NCBI GenBank assembly: GCA_018335585.1
Contig: JAGXRZ010000051.1
Span: forward strand, 1-45,420
Direction: 5' to 3'
Source: Selenomonadales bacterium
Lineage (GTDB): Bacteria > Bacillota > UBA994
DNA: 45,420 nucleotides
Part shown: in pieces, positions 9,308 through 18,491 of the stretch
Layout: every line of letters begins with the position of its first letter
Position numbering within the stretch: the first letter of the stretch is position 1
Notes under the pieces: model-generated
The model's input: the letters and a program-made list of their open reading frames with translations, nothing else
Database searches by the model: none
What the model was told of the DNA's origin: nothing
Made by a program: the position numbers and the translations under genes

Positions 9308-11038
9308 TTACGTGCGCGAGGCGAGGGCCGCCCTTCGCTCTTGCTCTACAATCGACAAGAGCAGCGGAGCGGTAATCTCGTCGATTACATGCACACTCCC
9401 CCCCGCTGCTTCCGCTATGCGGCAGAGCAGCCGCTGGTTTGGCTGTAGCCCCACGCAGCAGAGGTTAAGGCGTCGCTTGCCGATGTCTTTGGCTTGCTGC
9501 AGCACTTCTTCCATGGGGTCACCGGCGGACATGGCCATGGTGGGGATGCCGTCAGTAATAACGATAAGCAGCGAGCGCTCGCGGCATGAGTGTTTGCTGA
9601 GGTACTGCGAAGCCCTAAGCAGCCCTAGTGCCAGCGGTGTCAGGCCGCTTGGTTTAATCGACCGCAGTCCGTTCTTTAAGAGAATCTGGTTACGGGTAAA
9701 GGGCACCGCCAATTCCACGCGGTCTTCTTGAAAGTAGATAACCGAGAGGCGGTCGTCCGTAGCATGTACCAACTGTCGCGCCAGCTCCTTAGCCGCTTTC
9801 ATGCGCCGCCCCATCATACTGGCGCTAGCGTCAATCAACAGGCAGATGTCTAGACGCTGCCGAGCTGTCTTAGCCTGAAAGTGCAAGTGCTGCTCCAGAA
9901 CGCGCCAAGCGCGCTGGGCCTTAAAGGCATCGTACAAGCTAGCCGAGATTGTCGGCACCAAGGCGAGCTCGCGTTCGCCTTCTATGCGGTGCGGGCGCGC
10001 CTGATAGCCGCGCGCTGCGCGGCGGTGATTGTTCACGCGCCCGTAACCGTGTTTGGCTGCGGCTAGCGCAGCCTGACGACCGAGGCGGTGGTAATACTTA
10101 AGGTCGCATTCTAACTGCCGTGTAGAGTGTGCCAGAGACTCGTACAGGCGCATTCCCGAGAGCGAGAGCAGGTAGCGCTCGTCCTTGCCTTCCACGTAGC
10201 CATAGCCCTTAAGCTTGGTCCATGTTTCTGCCAACCGCACCTGAAACAAGCGAGACACGGCGGCGCTAGCCGGCATGGGCACGCCCCTGCTGTTTACGGC
10301 GGGGTGCATGGTGTAAAGGAGATGCCGCAGCTCCGAAATATCTTCCATCTCCTCCAGTAGGTCGGCTAGGTGGGCTAGCTGCAGAGCGTAAGTGTCGGCC
10401 TTCTCTCCGCCTTCTTTGGCCGGCCGCGCGGGCAGAAGAAAGGAGTCTGAGGCGGCTCTGTAGGAGTCAAGGTCTTGGGCAAGACCGGCGTTAGCGTGGG
10501 CGTGAACTACCCGCTCTATCTTCCTCAGTTCGACCCCTGTCTCAATCAGGGCACGTTCTACTTCCTCGACGAGCAAGAAGATTAGCGCGAGGTCGCGCTC
10601 CGCTAGGAGCAGGGTGAGGTGCACGTGATTCTGGTGCGCCTGCTTTAGGGTATCGCGCTGCCCAAAGGTCAGCCTGCCGGTCGCTCTCCCTCCCCCTGCC
10701 GCTGTCTGCAAGTCGATAAAGTGCGCCAGTTCGCGGTGGTCTATGTGGGTTTGCTGCCCGTACCGTTCCACGGCAAGACATGCTGCTTTCGCTACAACCT
10801 GGGGCGAGACTTCACTTAGTGAATGAAACACGTCTACATGGAGCACTTCATTAGCTTTTGGTCGCCGATAAAACACGCGACCGGCATCAGCGTCGCGCAT
10901 CACGTGCACCGTGTCCGGCTTGTGCGAAGTAATGGTGTGTACTTTGCGGCTGACGACCGCCGTCTCGCCAAGGCGGCAGCCCTGTTCTATGCTAAGTACA
11001 GCGGCAAGTTTTTTTACTAGGGGCAAGTGCGCGTTCAT
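9308..11038 (-). CDS. VWA-domain protein (ChlD/CoxE-like partner of a MoxR ATPase)
   Basis: The 576-residue protein ends in a von Willebrand factor A domain of about 190 residues. The MIDAS metal site is intact: DASASM (about 397), a threonine in the GLTPLALG segment, and ITDGIPTM. The N-terminal 380 residues are helical and not recognised. The start overlaps the upstream AAA+ gene by four bases (ATGA), so the two are co-translated. MoxR/VWA pairs act like the ChlI/ChlD subunits of magnesium chelatase: the ATPase remodels a target or inserts a metal through the VWA subunit. The target here is unknown. No signal peptide is visible, so it is probably cytoplasmic. Confidence 0.85.
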   Translation of the reverse strand: MNAHLPLVKKLAAVLSIEQGCRLGETAVVSRKVHTITSHKPDTVHVMRDADAGRVFYRRPKANEVLHVDVFHSLSEVSPQVVAKAACLAVERYGQQTHIDHRELAHFIDLQTAAGGGRATGRLTFGQRDTLKQAHQNHVHLTLLLAERDLALIFLLVEEVERALIETGVELRKIERVVHAHANAGLAQDLDSYRAASDSFLLPARPAKEGGEKADTYALQLAHLADLLEEMEDISELRHLLYTMHPAVNSRGVPMPASAAVSRLFQVRLAETWTKLKGYGYVEGKDERYLLSLSGMRLYESLAHSTRQLECDLKYYHRLGRQAALAAAKHGYGRVNNHRRAARGYQARPHRIEGERELALVPTISASLYDAFKAQRAWRVLEQHLHFQAKTARQRLDICLLIDASASMMGRRMKAAKELARQLVHATDDRLSVIYFQEDRVELAVPFTRNQILLKNGLRSIKPSGLTPLALGLLRASQYLSKHSCRERSLLIVITDGIPTMAMSAGDPMEEVLQQAKDIGKRRLNLCCVGLQPNQRLLCRIAEAAGGSVHVIDEITAPLLLSIVEQERRAALASRT

Positions 11039-12393
11039 CTTTTGCAGAGGTCCTCTTCCGTTTGCACGCGGGTAGCCACGGGAACATCGGCTAGGCGCTT
11101 GGCAGGTAGCGGCGGGGCGACAACGGGCGAGTCGCCTAATGCGGGCTCCGCAGACCCCATAGCTCTTAAATCATATGTCTGTTGCAGCGCGGATACGTTG
11201 CCTTCCGGGGTATAGGTACCGACACTCGGGACGCGCGCGATGGACGCCGGTTCCTTAAAGACCTCGCGCAACCGACTGAACAAACCACCTGCCGTTTTTG
11301 TGGGTTCGGGCATGGCGTCCCGCGGCAAACTGCCCTGCTGTCGATGTGGGATAGCCGACGATGCCCCTTGCCCCTTCTGCCTAAGCTGCGCCAGTATTTC
11401 CGACAGCACTTCCGGCGCTACGCGGTGGCGCAAGGCTAGTGACGCGCCGGTGCAGATGTCGCTTAACTCAACCCGCCGCGCCTCGCGTCGCACACAATGC
11501 ATGCGCGCGGCAACAAGAATGGACTCCGCCGCACGAATGCTCTCTAACCCAAACTCCACAAAGAGATTTGCCACGACATCGACCATAGGTGGCGGCAGTT
11601 CCACGGGCGGTGCCACAGCTTCCGTACGTTTAGCGTTTGCTCGCGGCGCGACTTGGCGCGCAGAGTGGTGTGCTTCGTCACCTAGGAGCAAAATCTGGGC
11701 CAGTACTCGCGTGTCTGACGGACGCTTGACTCCGACCGAGAGGTCGAAGCGGTCGGATAGCTGGCGCCGAATGCCGTCAAGCGGCCCCGGGTCTTCGTCA
11801 GGATTAGAGGCCGCCCAGACCGTCACTTTTACCGGGAGTTCCACGCGCGGTAGACCGGCCTCCTCAATCTGCAGACGCCCCGGCTTAGTGCCCATGACAT
11901 CGAGGAGCACATCGGCAATCTCGGGGTTTGTGTCGGCGAGCCTGTTTATTTCATCGATAAACACGACGCCGCGGTGCGCTTGCGCGAGAATGCCCGGCAA
12001 CATCGCCGCTTCGGGAGCACGCTTGTCGGTGAGGCGCTTAAGGTCTAGGCTGCCGACTACGGTCGCCATTTTGGCGGAGTGGGAGATTTCTAAGTAAGGC
12101 ATGGCGATGCGCTCTTGCCCGAGCGCCGCGACATCTTCCTGCCCTAAGCCGCGATGCTCCGGGCAGTGTGGGGCAGCCGGGTCGCAGTTGTAGATGCAGT
12201 TAACGATACGCGTAATACTCGGCAACACATCGCGCGCCGCCCGCAAAATACTCGTCTTGCCTGTACCCCGTAGTCCCTCCGCGTGCAAGTGCAGTGAGGT
12301 AGGGCTCACAGCCGCCAGCACAGATAGCTCTACCGCCAGGAACAGAATCTCGTTTTCGTTGTGTCGCACCAAACGGTGATACTCCTTAGGCAT
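11035..12393 (-). CDS. MoxR/ChlI-type AAA+ ATPase
   Basis: AAA+ ATPase of the magnesium-chelatase I/MoxR class, 452 residues. Walker A is EGLRGTGKTS at about 39-48, Walker B is GVVFIDEINRL, and a sensor-like WAASNPDEDPG and the arginine-rich LSDRFDLSVGV follow, as in ChlI-like proteins. A cysteine-containing segment, NCIYNCDPAAPHCPEH (about 65-80), lies shortly after Walker A and could bind a metal; this is inferred. The C-terminal 110 residues are low-complexity and unrecognised. The start is the ATG preceded by GGGAGG seven bases upstream. It forms a two-gene unit with the VWA gene. Confidence 0.85.
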   Translation of the reverse strand: MPKEYHRLVRHNENEILFLAVELSVLAAVSPTSLHLHAEGLRGTGKTSILRAARDVLPSITRIVNCIYNCDPAAPHCPEHRGLGQEDVAALGQERIAMPYLEISHSAKMATVVGSLDLKRLTDKRAPEAAMLPGILAQAHRGVVFIDEINRLADTNPEIADVLLDVMGTKPGRLQIEEAGLPRVELPVKVTVWAASNPDEDPGPLDGIRRQLSDRFDLSVGVKRPSDTRVLAQILLLGDEAHHSARQVAPRANAKRTEAVAPPVELPPPMVDVVANLFVEFGLESIRAAESILVAARMHCVRREARRVELSDICTGASLALRHRVAPEVLSEILAQLRQKGQGASSAIPHRQQGSLPRDAMPEPTKTAGGLFSRLREVFKEPASIARVPSVGTYTPEGNVSALQQTYDLRAMGSAEPALGDSPVVAPPLPAKRLADVPVATRVQTEEDLCKR

Positions 12394-12477
12394 AACAAAA
12401 CCTCCCACCAACCACTTCACCGTTAGTGTTGCCAGTCCGGTGAAAAAAATGATTAGGGGAGGGCCGGTCGCGCATAG

Positions 12478-14685
12478 CTATAGCTCTACTCGTACTAGGT
12501 CGCGGTCAATTAGGTTAATGCAGCGCGAGAGCTTCGCGGTTAGGTGTGGGACTTCCCGCAGGGCGTGGCGCATCTGGCGCAGCAGGTCAATCTCGCGTCG
12601 CAGCAACGCTACAATGTCCCCTTCGTCGAGATTGCACTGGTTAAGAATGGTGTAGAGGTCCTCCCCCTTGGCCCACAGGTAGCCGATGGGCGAAAGGTAG
12701 CCGGAGTACACAACTTCCGCCTGCGCGCGCTCGCTAGCAAAGCGGTTTATGAACTGCCACCACTTCTGAAGCTTAAGCTCTTCGCAGGGGAGAACTGTGT
12801 CAAACTTGCGCCAGGGATAATCCACTCCGAGCAGCAAGGCTACAATCTCGGGCTCGGTCAAGTCCTCGAGCATACCCGCAAAGATTAGCTCGGTAATGAG
12901 GAGCTCCTGAATATAGATCTGCGCCGCCATCTCGCCGCGCGGCAGCAGCGTATCGGCGTCGATGTATTTAAGGCGCCCTAGTGTCTCCCGGCGGCGGGCA
13001 AACTCGGCGACAAAGGTGTTGGCTGGTGGCAGGCGGTCTAGCTCGGCTTGTACTAAGCTCACGCGGTGCAGAACTTGGTTATACTGCTTCTTGAGGGAAC
13101 GGCATTTGCTGCGTTTTTTGGACGAACACCGCTTCTCAGGCGTGCTGTCGAGCAACGTGCGCAGTGTTTTGCAGCGCTCGGCAAGGTCTGTGTCTTCTTT
13201 GGATCTACGCGTAAGTAGTTTCTCGTAGCTCGTCAGCCTGTTCTGGAGTTGCCGCCGCGTCACGGGGCAAGCAGGGTCGTTAATGGCGGGACAGCCTTGC
13301 TGCACTAAGGCCTGGCTTTCTGCTTCGACCTCGCGGTAGCGCGCTAACACGCCTCTCCTGTCAATGTCTGCGAGGTAGCTGGCAAAACTCAAAGTAAGCG
13401 CTTTCTCTTGGTCCTCGGGCGCTACGTACTTAATTAAGTTTAGGACGCTGTTGAAAGTAAGCTTAAACTGGCTATTGAGCCGCTCTATTTCAAGCTTTGC
13501 GTAGTTCTCTAAACGCGTGCGGTAGTCCGACACAAGCGTAAACACATAGCCCGCTTCGTCCATGCCGCGCCTGCCGGCCCGTCCCGCCATTTGGAAGTAC
13601 TCCTGCGCCTTAAGCGGCCGCACGCTCTTGCCGTCGAACTTGCGCTGGCCGTCAAAGCATACCGCGCGCACCGGGTAGTTAATGCCGACAGAGAAGGTCT
13701 CGGTGCAGTAGAGGACTTTTATAAGCTTCTGTGCAAACAGCTCCTCTACCATGTCTTTAAGTACAGGCAAGAGCCCGGCGTGGTGATACCCGACGCCGCG
13801 GCGGAGGACGCTCCTTAGCAGGCGGTAGTCCCCGCTCTTAGCTAACCCGGAGACTTCGCCGTAGCGGGCAAGCACCGCTTCTACCTCGGCTAGCTCGCGC
13901 TTGGAAAGCAGCTGCAACGCCAGTGACGTGTCGCGCGCGTTAGCGGCGCACTGCCGCCTGCTAAAGACAAAAAACAGCGCAGGCAGGTAGCTGCCTTTAA
14001 TGGCTTTAATTAAGTCGAGGTGGGTAATCTTTGCGTCGGCCACAAACGGCGGCGGCTCGGTGTTGCTCATCGGCCGCATAATGCGCTTGCCGCTCGCGTC
14101 AAGCAGGTAGAAGTGGTGCATTAGCGGCACGGCGCGCTTAAGCTCCACGACCTCGGCAAACTCTTCACCGCGCACTGTCGACAGCCAGCCCACGAGCTCC
14201 GCGAGGTTGCCGATGGTAGCCGAAAGCCCGAGCACGCGGATATGCGGCGGGGCAAAAATAAGGCTCTCTTCCCAAGCGACGCCGCGGTCGCTGTCGATGT
14301 AGTGGATTTCGTCAAAAATAACGTGGGAGATATCCGCGACAAAAGGCTCTTTGGCCAAAACCATGTTGCGGAATATCTCGGTCGTCATCACTAGGCAATC
14401 GCCGCGCGGGTTAATGCTGACGTCGCCCGTGACAATGCCTACCCGCTCTTCGCCAAAGCGCAGCTTAAACTCCTTGTACTTCTGGTTGCTTAAAGCCTTG
14501 ATTGGCGCCGTGTAGACAATCTTGTGCCCTCTCTGTAAGGATTGGTCGACCAAGAAGTCTGCCACTAGCGTCTTCCCGACGCCGGTAGGAGCACAGACGA
14601 TTACGGAACGACCCGCGGCGATATACTCCATCGCTTGCTGCTGAAACTTGTCCAGTTGAAAGTCCCTGTAGGAAGTAAGTTGCAT
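12478..14685 (-). CDS. Ski2/Mtr4-like DEAD/DEAH-box RNA helicase
   Basis: Superfamily 2 helicase of 735 residues. The RecA-like core has APTGVGKT (32-39), APIKALSNQKY, TTEIFRN, the DEIH box (125-128), GLSATIGN, then TETFSVGINYPV and QMAGRAGRRGMD of the second lobe. The family-typical C-terminal DSHCT-like region follows. Between core and tail lies a basic stretch with cysteine pairs (CPAINDPACPV and RCSSKKRSKC) that may bind zinc. Bacterial members of this branch (HelY-like) are linked to RNA metabolism, but their substrates are poorly known. AGGAGA precedes the ATG closely. A mosaic repeat begins 18 bp upstream of the start. Confidence 0.88.
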   Translation of the reverse strand: MQLTSYRDFQLDKFQQQAMEYIAAGRSVIVCAPTGVGKTLVADFLVDQSLQRGHKIVYTAPIKALSNQKYKEFKLRFGEERVGIVTGDVSINPRGDCLVMTTEIFRNMVLAKEPFVADISHVIFDEIHYIDSDRGVAWEESLIFAPPHIRVLGLSATIGNLAELVGWLSTVRGEEFAEVVELKRAVPLMHHFYLLDASGKRIMRPMSNTEPPPFVADAKITHLDLIKAIKGSYLPALFFVFSRRQCAANARDTSLALQLLSKRELAEVEAVLARYGEVSGLAKSGDYRLLRSVLRRGVGYHHAGLLPVLKDMVEELFAQKLIKVLYCTETFSVGINYPVRAVCFDGQRKFDGKSVRPLKAQEYFQMAGRAGRRGMDEAGYVFTLVSDYRTRLENYAKLEIERLNSQFKLTFNSVLNLIKYVAPEDQEKALTLSFASYLADIDRRGVLARYREVEAESQALVQQGCPAINDPACPVTRRQLQNRLTSYEKLLTRRSKEDTDLAERCKTLRTLLDSTPEKRCSSKKRSKCRSLKKQYNQVLHRVSLVQAELDRLPPANTFVAEFARRRETLGRLKYIDADTLLPRGEMAAQIYIQELLITELIFAGMLEDLTEPEIVALLLGVDYPWRKFDTVLPCEELKLQKWWQFINRFASERAQAEVVYSGYLSPIGYLWAKGEDLYTILNQCNLDEGDIVALLRREIDLLRQMRHALREVPHLTAKLSRCINLIDRDLVRVEL

Positions 14686-14702
14686 GATAATCTCCTGTCA
14701 AT

Positions 14703-14908
14703 TGTTGCTTGTCGCTTGTCGCTTGTCGCTTGTCGCTTGTGGGAGCACTGTGGGCTGTGAGCTGTGGGGCAATCGTGAATCGTGAATCGTGAACTAGGGG
14801 CGGGGCTTAGGCGTTAGGCGTTAGGCTTTAGGGCTGTGAGCGGTGAGCAGTGGTTCCACTGCGACACGGCTCTACTGAGCACTGAGCACTAGGCACTAGG
14901 CACTTCCT
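14703..14908 (+). repeat. Mosaic heptamer repeat element, copy A
   Basis: This fills most of the roughly 300-bp gap between the helicase and the CNNM-type gene. It is built of successive tandem heptamers: TCGCTTG (about four units), CGTGAAT (three), TTAGGCG/TTAGGCT (three) and GAGCACT/TAGGCAC (four), joined by short unique spacers. Bases 14852-14898 form a 47-bp core identical to the reverse complement of 21959-22005. Copy B carries the same modules in the same order on the opposite strand. No open reading frame of interest is present. Confidence 0.9.
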
Positions 14909-14940
14909 CTAGCACGCCGCGTCCACTATGCAACACCCTC

Positions 14941-14955
14941 GCGCTAGGGTATACT
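14941..14955 (+). promoter_or_regulatory. Candidate promoter box upstream of the CNNM-type gene
   Basis: The 15-mer GCGCTAGGGTATACT ends in a good -10 hexamer (TATACT), about 34 bp upstream of the chosen start. No convincing -35 is seen 17 bp upstream. The same 15-mer occurs in the same relation to the gene that starts at 20772, with TGCAAC a few bases further upstream in both cases. Confidence 0.45.
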
Positions 14956-14988
14956 TGGTGCAGAAGTTGAGGAGGAGTGTTCGCCTTA

Positions 14989-16248
14989 ATGGACTCGTAC
15001 TTATGGCATTTAGTAGCGCTAATGGCCCTACTAATTATGTCGGCTTATTTTTCGGCCATGGAGACTGCCCTTATGTCTTTAGGCAGGCTGCGTGTGCGGC
15101 ACCTCGTAGATGAGGGCGCAAAAGGCGCGAAGCGCATTGAACGGCTGCTTAGTAACCCCGGTCGACTGCTCAGTACAATTCTTATCGGCAATAATATGGT
15201 AAATATCGCGGCCACCTCGGTAGCCACCTTTCTCGCCATTAACCTGTTTGGCGAAGGCGCGGGGCTTGGCATCGCCACAGTCGTTATGACCTTAGTTATT
15301 CTCATCTTCGGCGAAATCTCTCCCAAGACATTCGGCTTACACCACAATCAGCGTATTTCGCTGCGCTACTCCGGCTTGCTTTCCGTCTTCTTTGCACTCT
15401 TTAATCCACTCGCCATAGTGCTTGAGAGTATCTCCAAGCTCCTACTTACCTTACTCGGCGGGCACTTTCGTACTTCTACGCCAACATTTAGCGAAGAAGA
15501 GCTGCGCACACTCGTCACCGTAGGTCAAGAAGAGGGAATCTTAGAAGTCGAAGAAAAAGAAATGATAACCAGCGTGATTGAGTTTGGCGATACTCTGGTT
15601 AAGGACGTGATGACGCCGCGTACGGAGATTGTGCGCGTGAGCGTGCGCATTACTTATCCGGCGCTACTAGAGATTCTTAAGCGAGACGGCTACTCCCGTG
15701 TACCTGTGTACGACAACGGCATTGACGACATTGTGGGTGTACTGCACGCCAAAGACCTACTTGGCTTGGAACCACCGGACCCCTTCGACGTAAGGCCGCT
15801 GCTTCGACCGCCGTATTTTGTACCGGAGTTTAAGCGGGTTAGCGAGCTCTTAGCAGAGTTTAAGCGCAAGAAGCTACACATGGCCATAGTTGTAGATGAA
15901 TATGGCGGAACGGCAGGTTTGATTACTTTAGAAGACTTGGTTGAAGAGATTATGGGCGACATTGCCGACGAATACGACGAGGACGAGCTGCCCGACTTCA
16001 CCTACGTTGACGACAACACGATTGAAATGTCTGGCACCCTAAACATCCGCGATGCCTCAGAGGTTATCGGGCGCGACCTACCTGATGGAGAATACGACAC
16101 TGTCGGCGGCATGATTATGTATAGTCTAGGCACCGTTCCCGCGTCAGGCGACTGCGTAATGATAAACGACCTGCAGTTCACGGTAAAGTCTATGGACGGC
16201 TCACGCGTAGAGGCTGTGACGATTGTGCTAAACACCGAACAATCCTAA
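14989..16248 (+). CDS. CNNM/CorC-family (HlyC-like) membrane protein with CBS pair
   Basis: Integral membrane protein of about 419 residues. The N-terminal DUF21 (CNNM) domain has three to four hydrophobic helices, including LVALMALLIMSAYFSAMETAL and GIATVVMTLVILIFGEISPKT. A CBS-domain pair follows, with VKDVMTPRTEI and DGYSRVPVYDNGIDDIVGVL, then VVDEYGGTAGLITLEDLVEEIMGDI. The C-terminal CorC_HlyC domain ends the protein. Such proteins are linked to Mg2+ or Co2+ efflux; the older hemolysin label is not informative. The ATG at 14989 was chosen over a GTG at 14977 because the GAGGAGGAG ribosome binding site overlaps the GTG. It converges on secF and shares a bidirectional terminator with it. 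Confidence 0.9.
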   Translation: MDSYLWHLVALMALLIMSAYFSAMETALMSLGRLRVRHLVDEGAKGAKRIERLLSNPGRLLSTILIGNNMVNIAATSVATFLAINLFGEGAGLGIATVVMTLVILIFGEISPKTFGLHHNQRISLRYSGLLSVFFALFNPLAIVLESISKLLLTLLGGHFRTSTPTFSEEELRTLVTVGQEEGILEVEEKEMITSVIEFGDTLVKDVMTPRTEIVRVSVRITYPALLEILKRDGYSRVPVYDNGIDDIVGVLHAKDLLGLEPPDPFDVRPLLRPPYFVPEFKRVSELLAEFKRKKLHMAIVVDEYGGTAGLITLEDLVEEIMGDIADEYDEDELPDFTYVDDNTIEMSGTLNIRDASEVIGRDLPDGEYDTVGGMIMYSLGTVPASGDCVMINDLQFTVKSMDGSRVEAVTIVLNTEQS

Positions 16249-16261
16249 CCAAAAGCCAGCA

Positions 16262-16289
16262 AAAGCGGCCGGAGAATTCCGGCCGCTTT
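16262..16289. terminator. Bidirectional rho-independent terminator
   Basis: A perfect 12-bp stem (AAAGCGGCCGGA / TCCGGCCGCTTT) with a four-base loop lies between the stops of the plus-strand CNNM-type gene and the minus-strand secF. The A and T ends of the stem let it work on both strands. Confidence 0.88.
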
Positions 16290-16296
16290 ACCGTTC

Positions 16297-17193
16297 CTAA
16301 GCTCTCCGTACCGCGCCTCTAGCCAGCTCGGCCTCTTTCCAGTCTACCCAAATGGAGCTAGCCATAAAAATAGAGGAGTACGTTCCGGCTATAATGCCAA
16401 TGACTAAGGCAAAGGCTAGCGGGCGCAAAGTTACGCCACCGATTAGCAGGACAGCTCCGATAGCGAGGAGCGTGGTAATCGATGTGTTGAGGGAGCGCCA
16501 CAAGGTCTCCATGATGCTGGTATTGACGAGCTTTTCAAAGTCACCTTGGCGCTTTTGCTTGTTGAGATTCTCGCGGATACGGTCAAATACGACGATGGTG
16601 TCATTAATGGAGTAGCCGACAATAGCGAGAATGCCCGCTACGAACTCGCTGTTAACTTCTATGCGGAGCAAGGCGAAGATTGACAATACCACGAATACGT
16701 CGTGCAGCAGAGCAATGACGGCTGCCACGGCGAACTTCACCTCGAACCGGAGGGCAATGTAGATAAGCATGCCAATCGAGGCGAGTACCAAGGCGATAAA
16801 GGCATTGCGTGCCAGCTCAATGCTAAACACGGCATCGACGCTAGACGTCGAGATATGCTCGGCTTCTTTCCACTTAGCGCTGACGGCTTCAATAGCCGTG
16901 GCCAGCTTCTGTGGGTCGGTCTGGGAAGTGCGAATTTGCACTAGGGTCGTCGTCTGTCCGCCCTCGCGTACATCGCGTACTTGGTACTTTTCTAGGTGCG
17001 CATCTACGACTTCATTGACCTCGGCAATGGTAAAGGATGTTTTAAGGTCAATCTCTAGCAGGGTGCCGCTTAAAAAGTCGATGCCAAGATTTAGGCCGCG
17101 GGTCAGCAGCAGAACCACGCCGACGACTAAGATAACGGCCGATACTTTGTAGAAGTGACGGCGCTTGCCGATAATATCGAAGTTTAATTTCAT
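16297..17193 (-). CDS. secF: Protein-export membrane protein SecF
   Basis: SecF subunit of the SecDF accessory complex, which uses the proton gradient to help protein export through SecYEG. The 298 residues begin KLNFDIIGKRRHFYKVSAV, the SecF signature before the first membrane helix. A periplasmic-side domain follows, then five membrane helices that contain GYSINDTIVVFDRIRENL and SIMETLWRSLNTSITTLL, the conserved export-domain motifs. The start overlaps the end of secD by four bases (ATGA) and has AGGAGGAG upstream. Confidence 0.96.
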   Translation of the reverse strand: MKLNFDIIGKRRHFYKVSAVILVVGVVLLLTRGLNLGIDFLSGTLLEIDLKTSFTIAEVNEVVDAHLEKYQVRDVREGGQTTTLVQIRTSQTDPQKLATAIEAVSAKWKEAEHISTSSVDAVFSIELARNAFIALVLASIGMLIYIALRFEVKFAVAAVIALLHDVFVVLSIFALLRIEVNSEFVAGILAIVGYSINDTIVVFDRIRENLNKQKRQGDFEKLVNTSIMETLWRSLNTSITTLLAIGAVLLIGGVTLRPLAFALVIGIIAGTYSSIFMASSIWVDWKEAELARGAVRRA

Positions 17194-18410
17194 TTCTTGG
17201 CTCCTCCTGACAGAAGGGAGTGCTGCGTCTTTATAAGCGAGGAGTTTAGCATCAGCACGAGGAACAGGCGAGTTATGGTCAGAGCCGTAAACATGCTGAC
17301 GACGATACTCATACTAAGCGTTACAGCAAACCCGCGGATTGGGCCTGTGCCAAAATAGTACAACACCGCTGTGCCGATTAGGGTTGTAATGTTAGCGTCA
17401 AAAACTGTCCACAGGGCACGCGTGAAGCCTGCACCTATAGATGCCCTAAGCGACCGCCCGGTGCGGAGCTCTTCTTTAACTCGCTCGAAAATAATCACGT
17501 TTGCGTCGACAGCCATACCTATACCTAACACTATACCGGCAACGCCCGGAAGAGTAATTGTGGCGTTAATTGCGGCTAATCCCCATAATACGATAAGTGT
17601 GTAAACTACTAGAGCGAAGTTAGCCGCTACGCCGAAGCCACGGTAGACTACCAGCATAAACAACACGACCAGTCCAAGTCCAATTAAACCGGCTAGAACG
17701 CTCTTATCTAGCGAAGCCTGCCCGAGTGTGGGGCCCACGCCGCGGAAGTCGCGCACTTCTAGGTCTACCGGCAGGGCGCCGGACCGCAGCATAATGGCTA
17801 AGCTACGCGCTTCGGCCAAAGAACCTAAGCCGGTGATCGAGCCCTCTACGCCTACCTCGCCCTCGATGGTGGGGGCAGATATAACCGCTTCGTCTAGAGT
17901 GATGACGAGTCGTTGGCCGATGTTTTTGCCGGTAAACTCGCGCATCTTGCGGCCGCCCTCGTCGTCTAGCCTAATGTTGACCACGCCGCGCCGCTGCTCA
18001 TCGAGGTCTTCGCGTGCGTCGCGCAAGCTGTCGCCGGTGAGGATGACATTGCCGTTAATGTCTGTAAATCTTAGTACGGCAGTAGTGCCGATTACTTCGA
18101 GTACCGACTCTTGGTCTTCATACTCTGGCAAAGAGATGCGAATGCGGCGCTCGCCTTCGCGCACGACCTCAGGCTCTACGACACCTAAAGCGTTGACGCG
18201 CTGACTGAGGATGGCGACCGCTCTGGTCATGGCATCGTCGTTAATCTCGGGCACTTCTTCTGAGGGCACTGCCTCTAAGAGCACGGAGATACCGCCGCGG
18301 ATGTCGAGACCAAACGTAATGTCCTCGGACAGCGGCCGATAGGAATAGTATGCCGCCCCGCCGATTAAGGCGAGTATCAGCATAAACAAGATTAGGTACT
18401 TGGTACGCAA
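17190..18410 (-). CDS. secD: Protein translocase subunit SecD
   Basis: SecD subunit of SecDF. The 406-residue protein has an N-terminal helix (YLILFMLILALIGGAAYYS) and the DITFGLDIRGGISVLLEA motif. The P1 domain follows, then the C-terminal membrane bundle with GIVLGIGMAVDANVIIFERVKEEL, which carries the conserved transmembrane Asp. The length matches the short Firmicutes form. Translation starts at TTG with AGGAGG eight bases upstream. A sigma-A-type promoter lies upstream of the gene. It is translationally coupled to secF. Confidence 0.96.
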   Translation of the reverse strand: MRTKYLILFMLILALIGGAAYYSYRPLSEDITFGLDIRGGISVLLEAVPSEEVPEINDDAMTRAVAILSQRVNALGVVEPEVVREGERRIRISLPEYEDQESVLEVIGTTAVLRFTDINGNVILTGDSLRDAREDLDEQRRGVVNIRLDDEGGRKMREFTGKNIGQRLVITLDEAVISAPTIEGEVGVEGSITGLGSLAEARSLAIMLRSGALPVDLEVRDFRGVGPTLGQASLDKSVLAGLIGLGLVVLFMLVVYRGFGVAANFALVVYTLIVLWGLAAINATITLPGVAGIVLGIGMAVDANVIIFERVKEELRTGRSLRASIGAGFTRALWTVFDANITTLIGTAVLYYFGTGPIRGFAVTLSMSIVVSMFTALTITRLFLVLMLNSSLIKTQHSLLSGGAKK

Positions 18411-18459
18411 CTTAGTTTCCTCCTAGCATTGTCTCTTTCTCTTTCTCTTTGCCCCAACA

Positions 18460-18489
18460 ATTATAGCCCCTGTCTTATAAATGGGTCAA
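18460..18489 (-). promoter_or_regulatory. Sigma-A-type promoter of secDF
   Basis: On the minus strand TTGACC (-35), an 18-base spacer and a consensus TATAAT (-10) stand about 50 bp upstream of the secD TTG start. The -35 overlaps the region just after the stop of the HD-domain gene. The leader contains a purine-rich AAAGAG repeat. Confidence 0.75.
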
Positions 18490-18491
18490 CA

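Noticed and set aside
11240-12097. 285-residue plus-strand open frame
   Set aside because: It lies wholly antisense to the MoxR ATPase, whose motifs are intact; the translation is Ser/Arg-rich and low in complexity, as expected of a shadow frame in GC-rich DNA.
14703-14908. Heptamer arrays as a CRISPR array
   Set aside because: Units are seven bases, directly adjacent and without spacers, and no cas genes are near.
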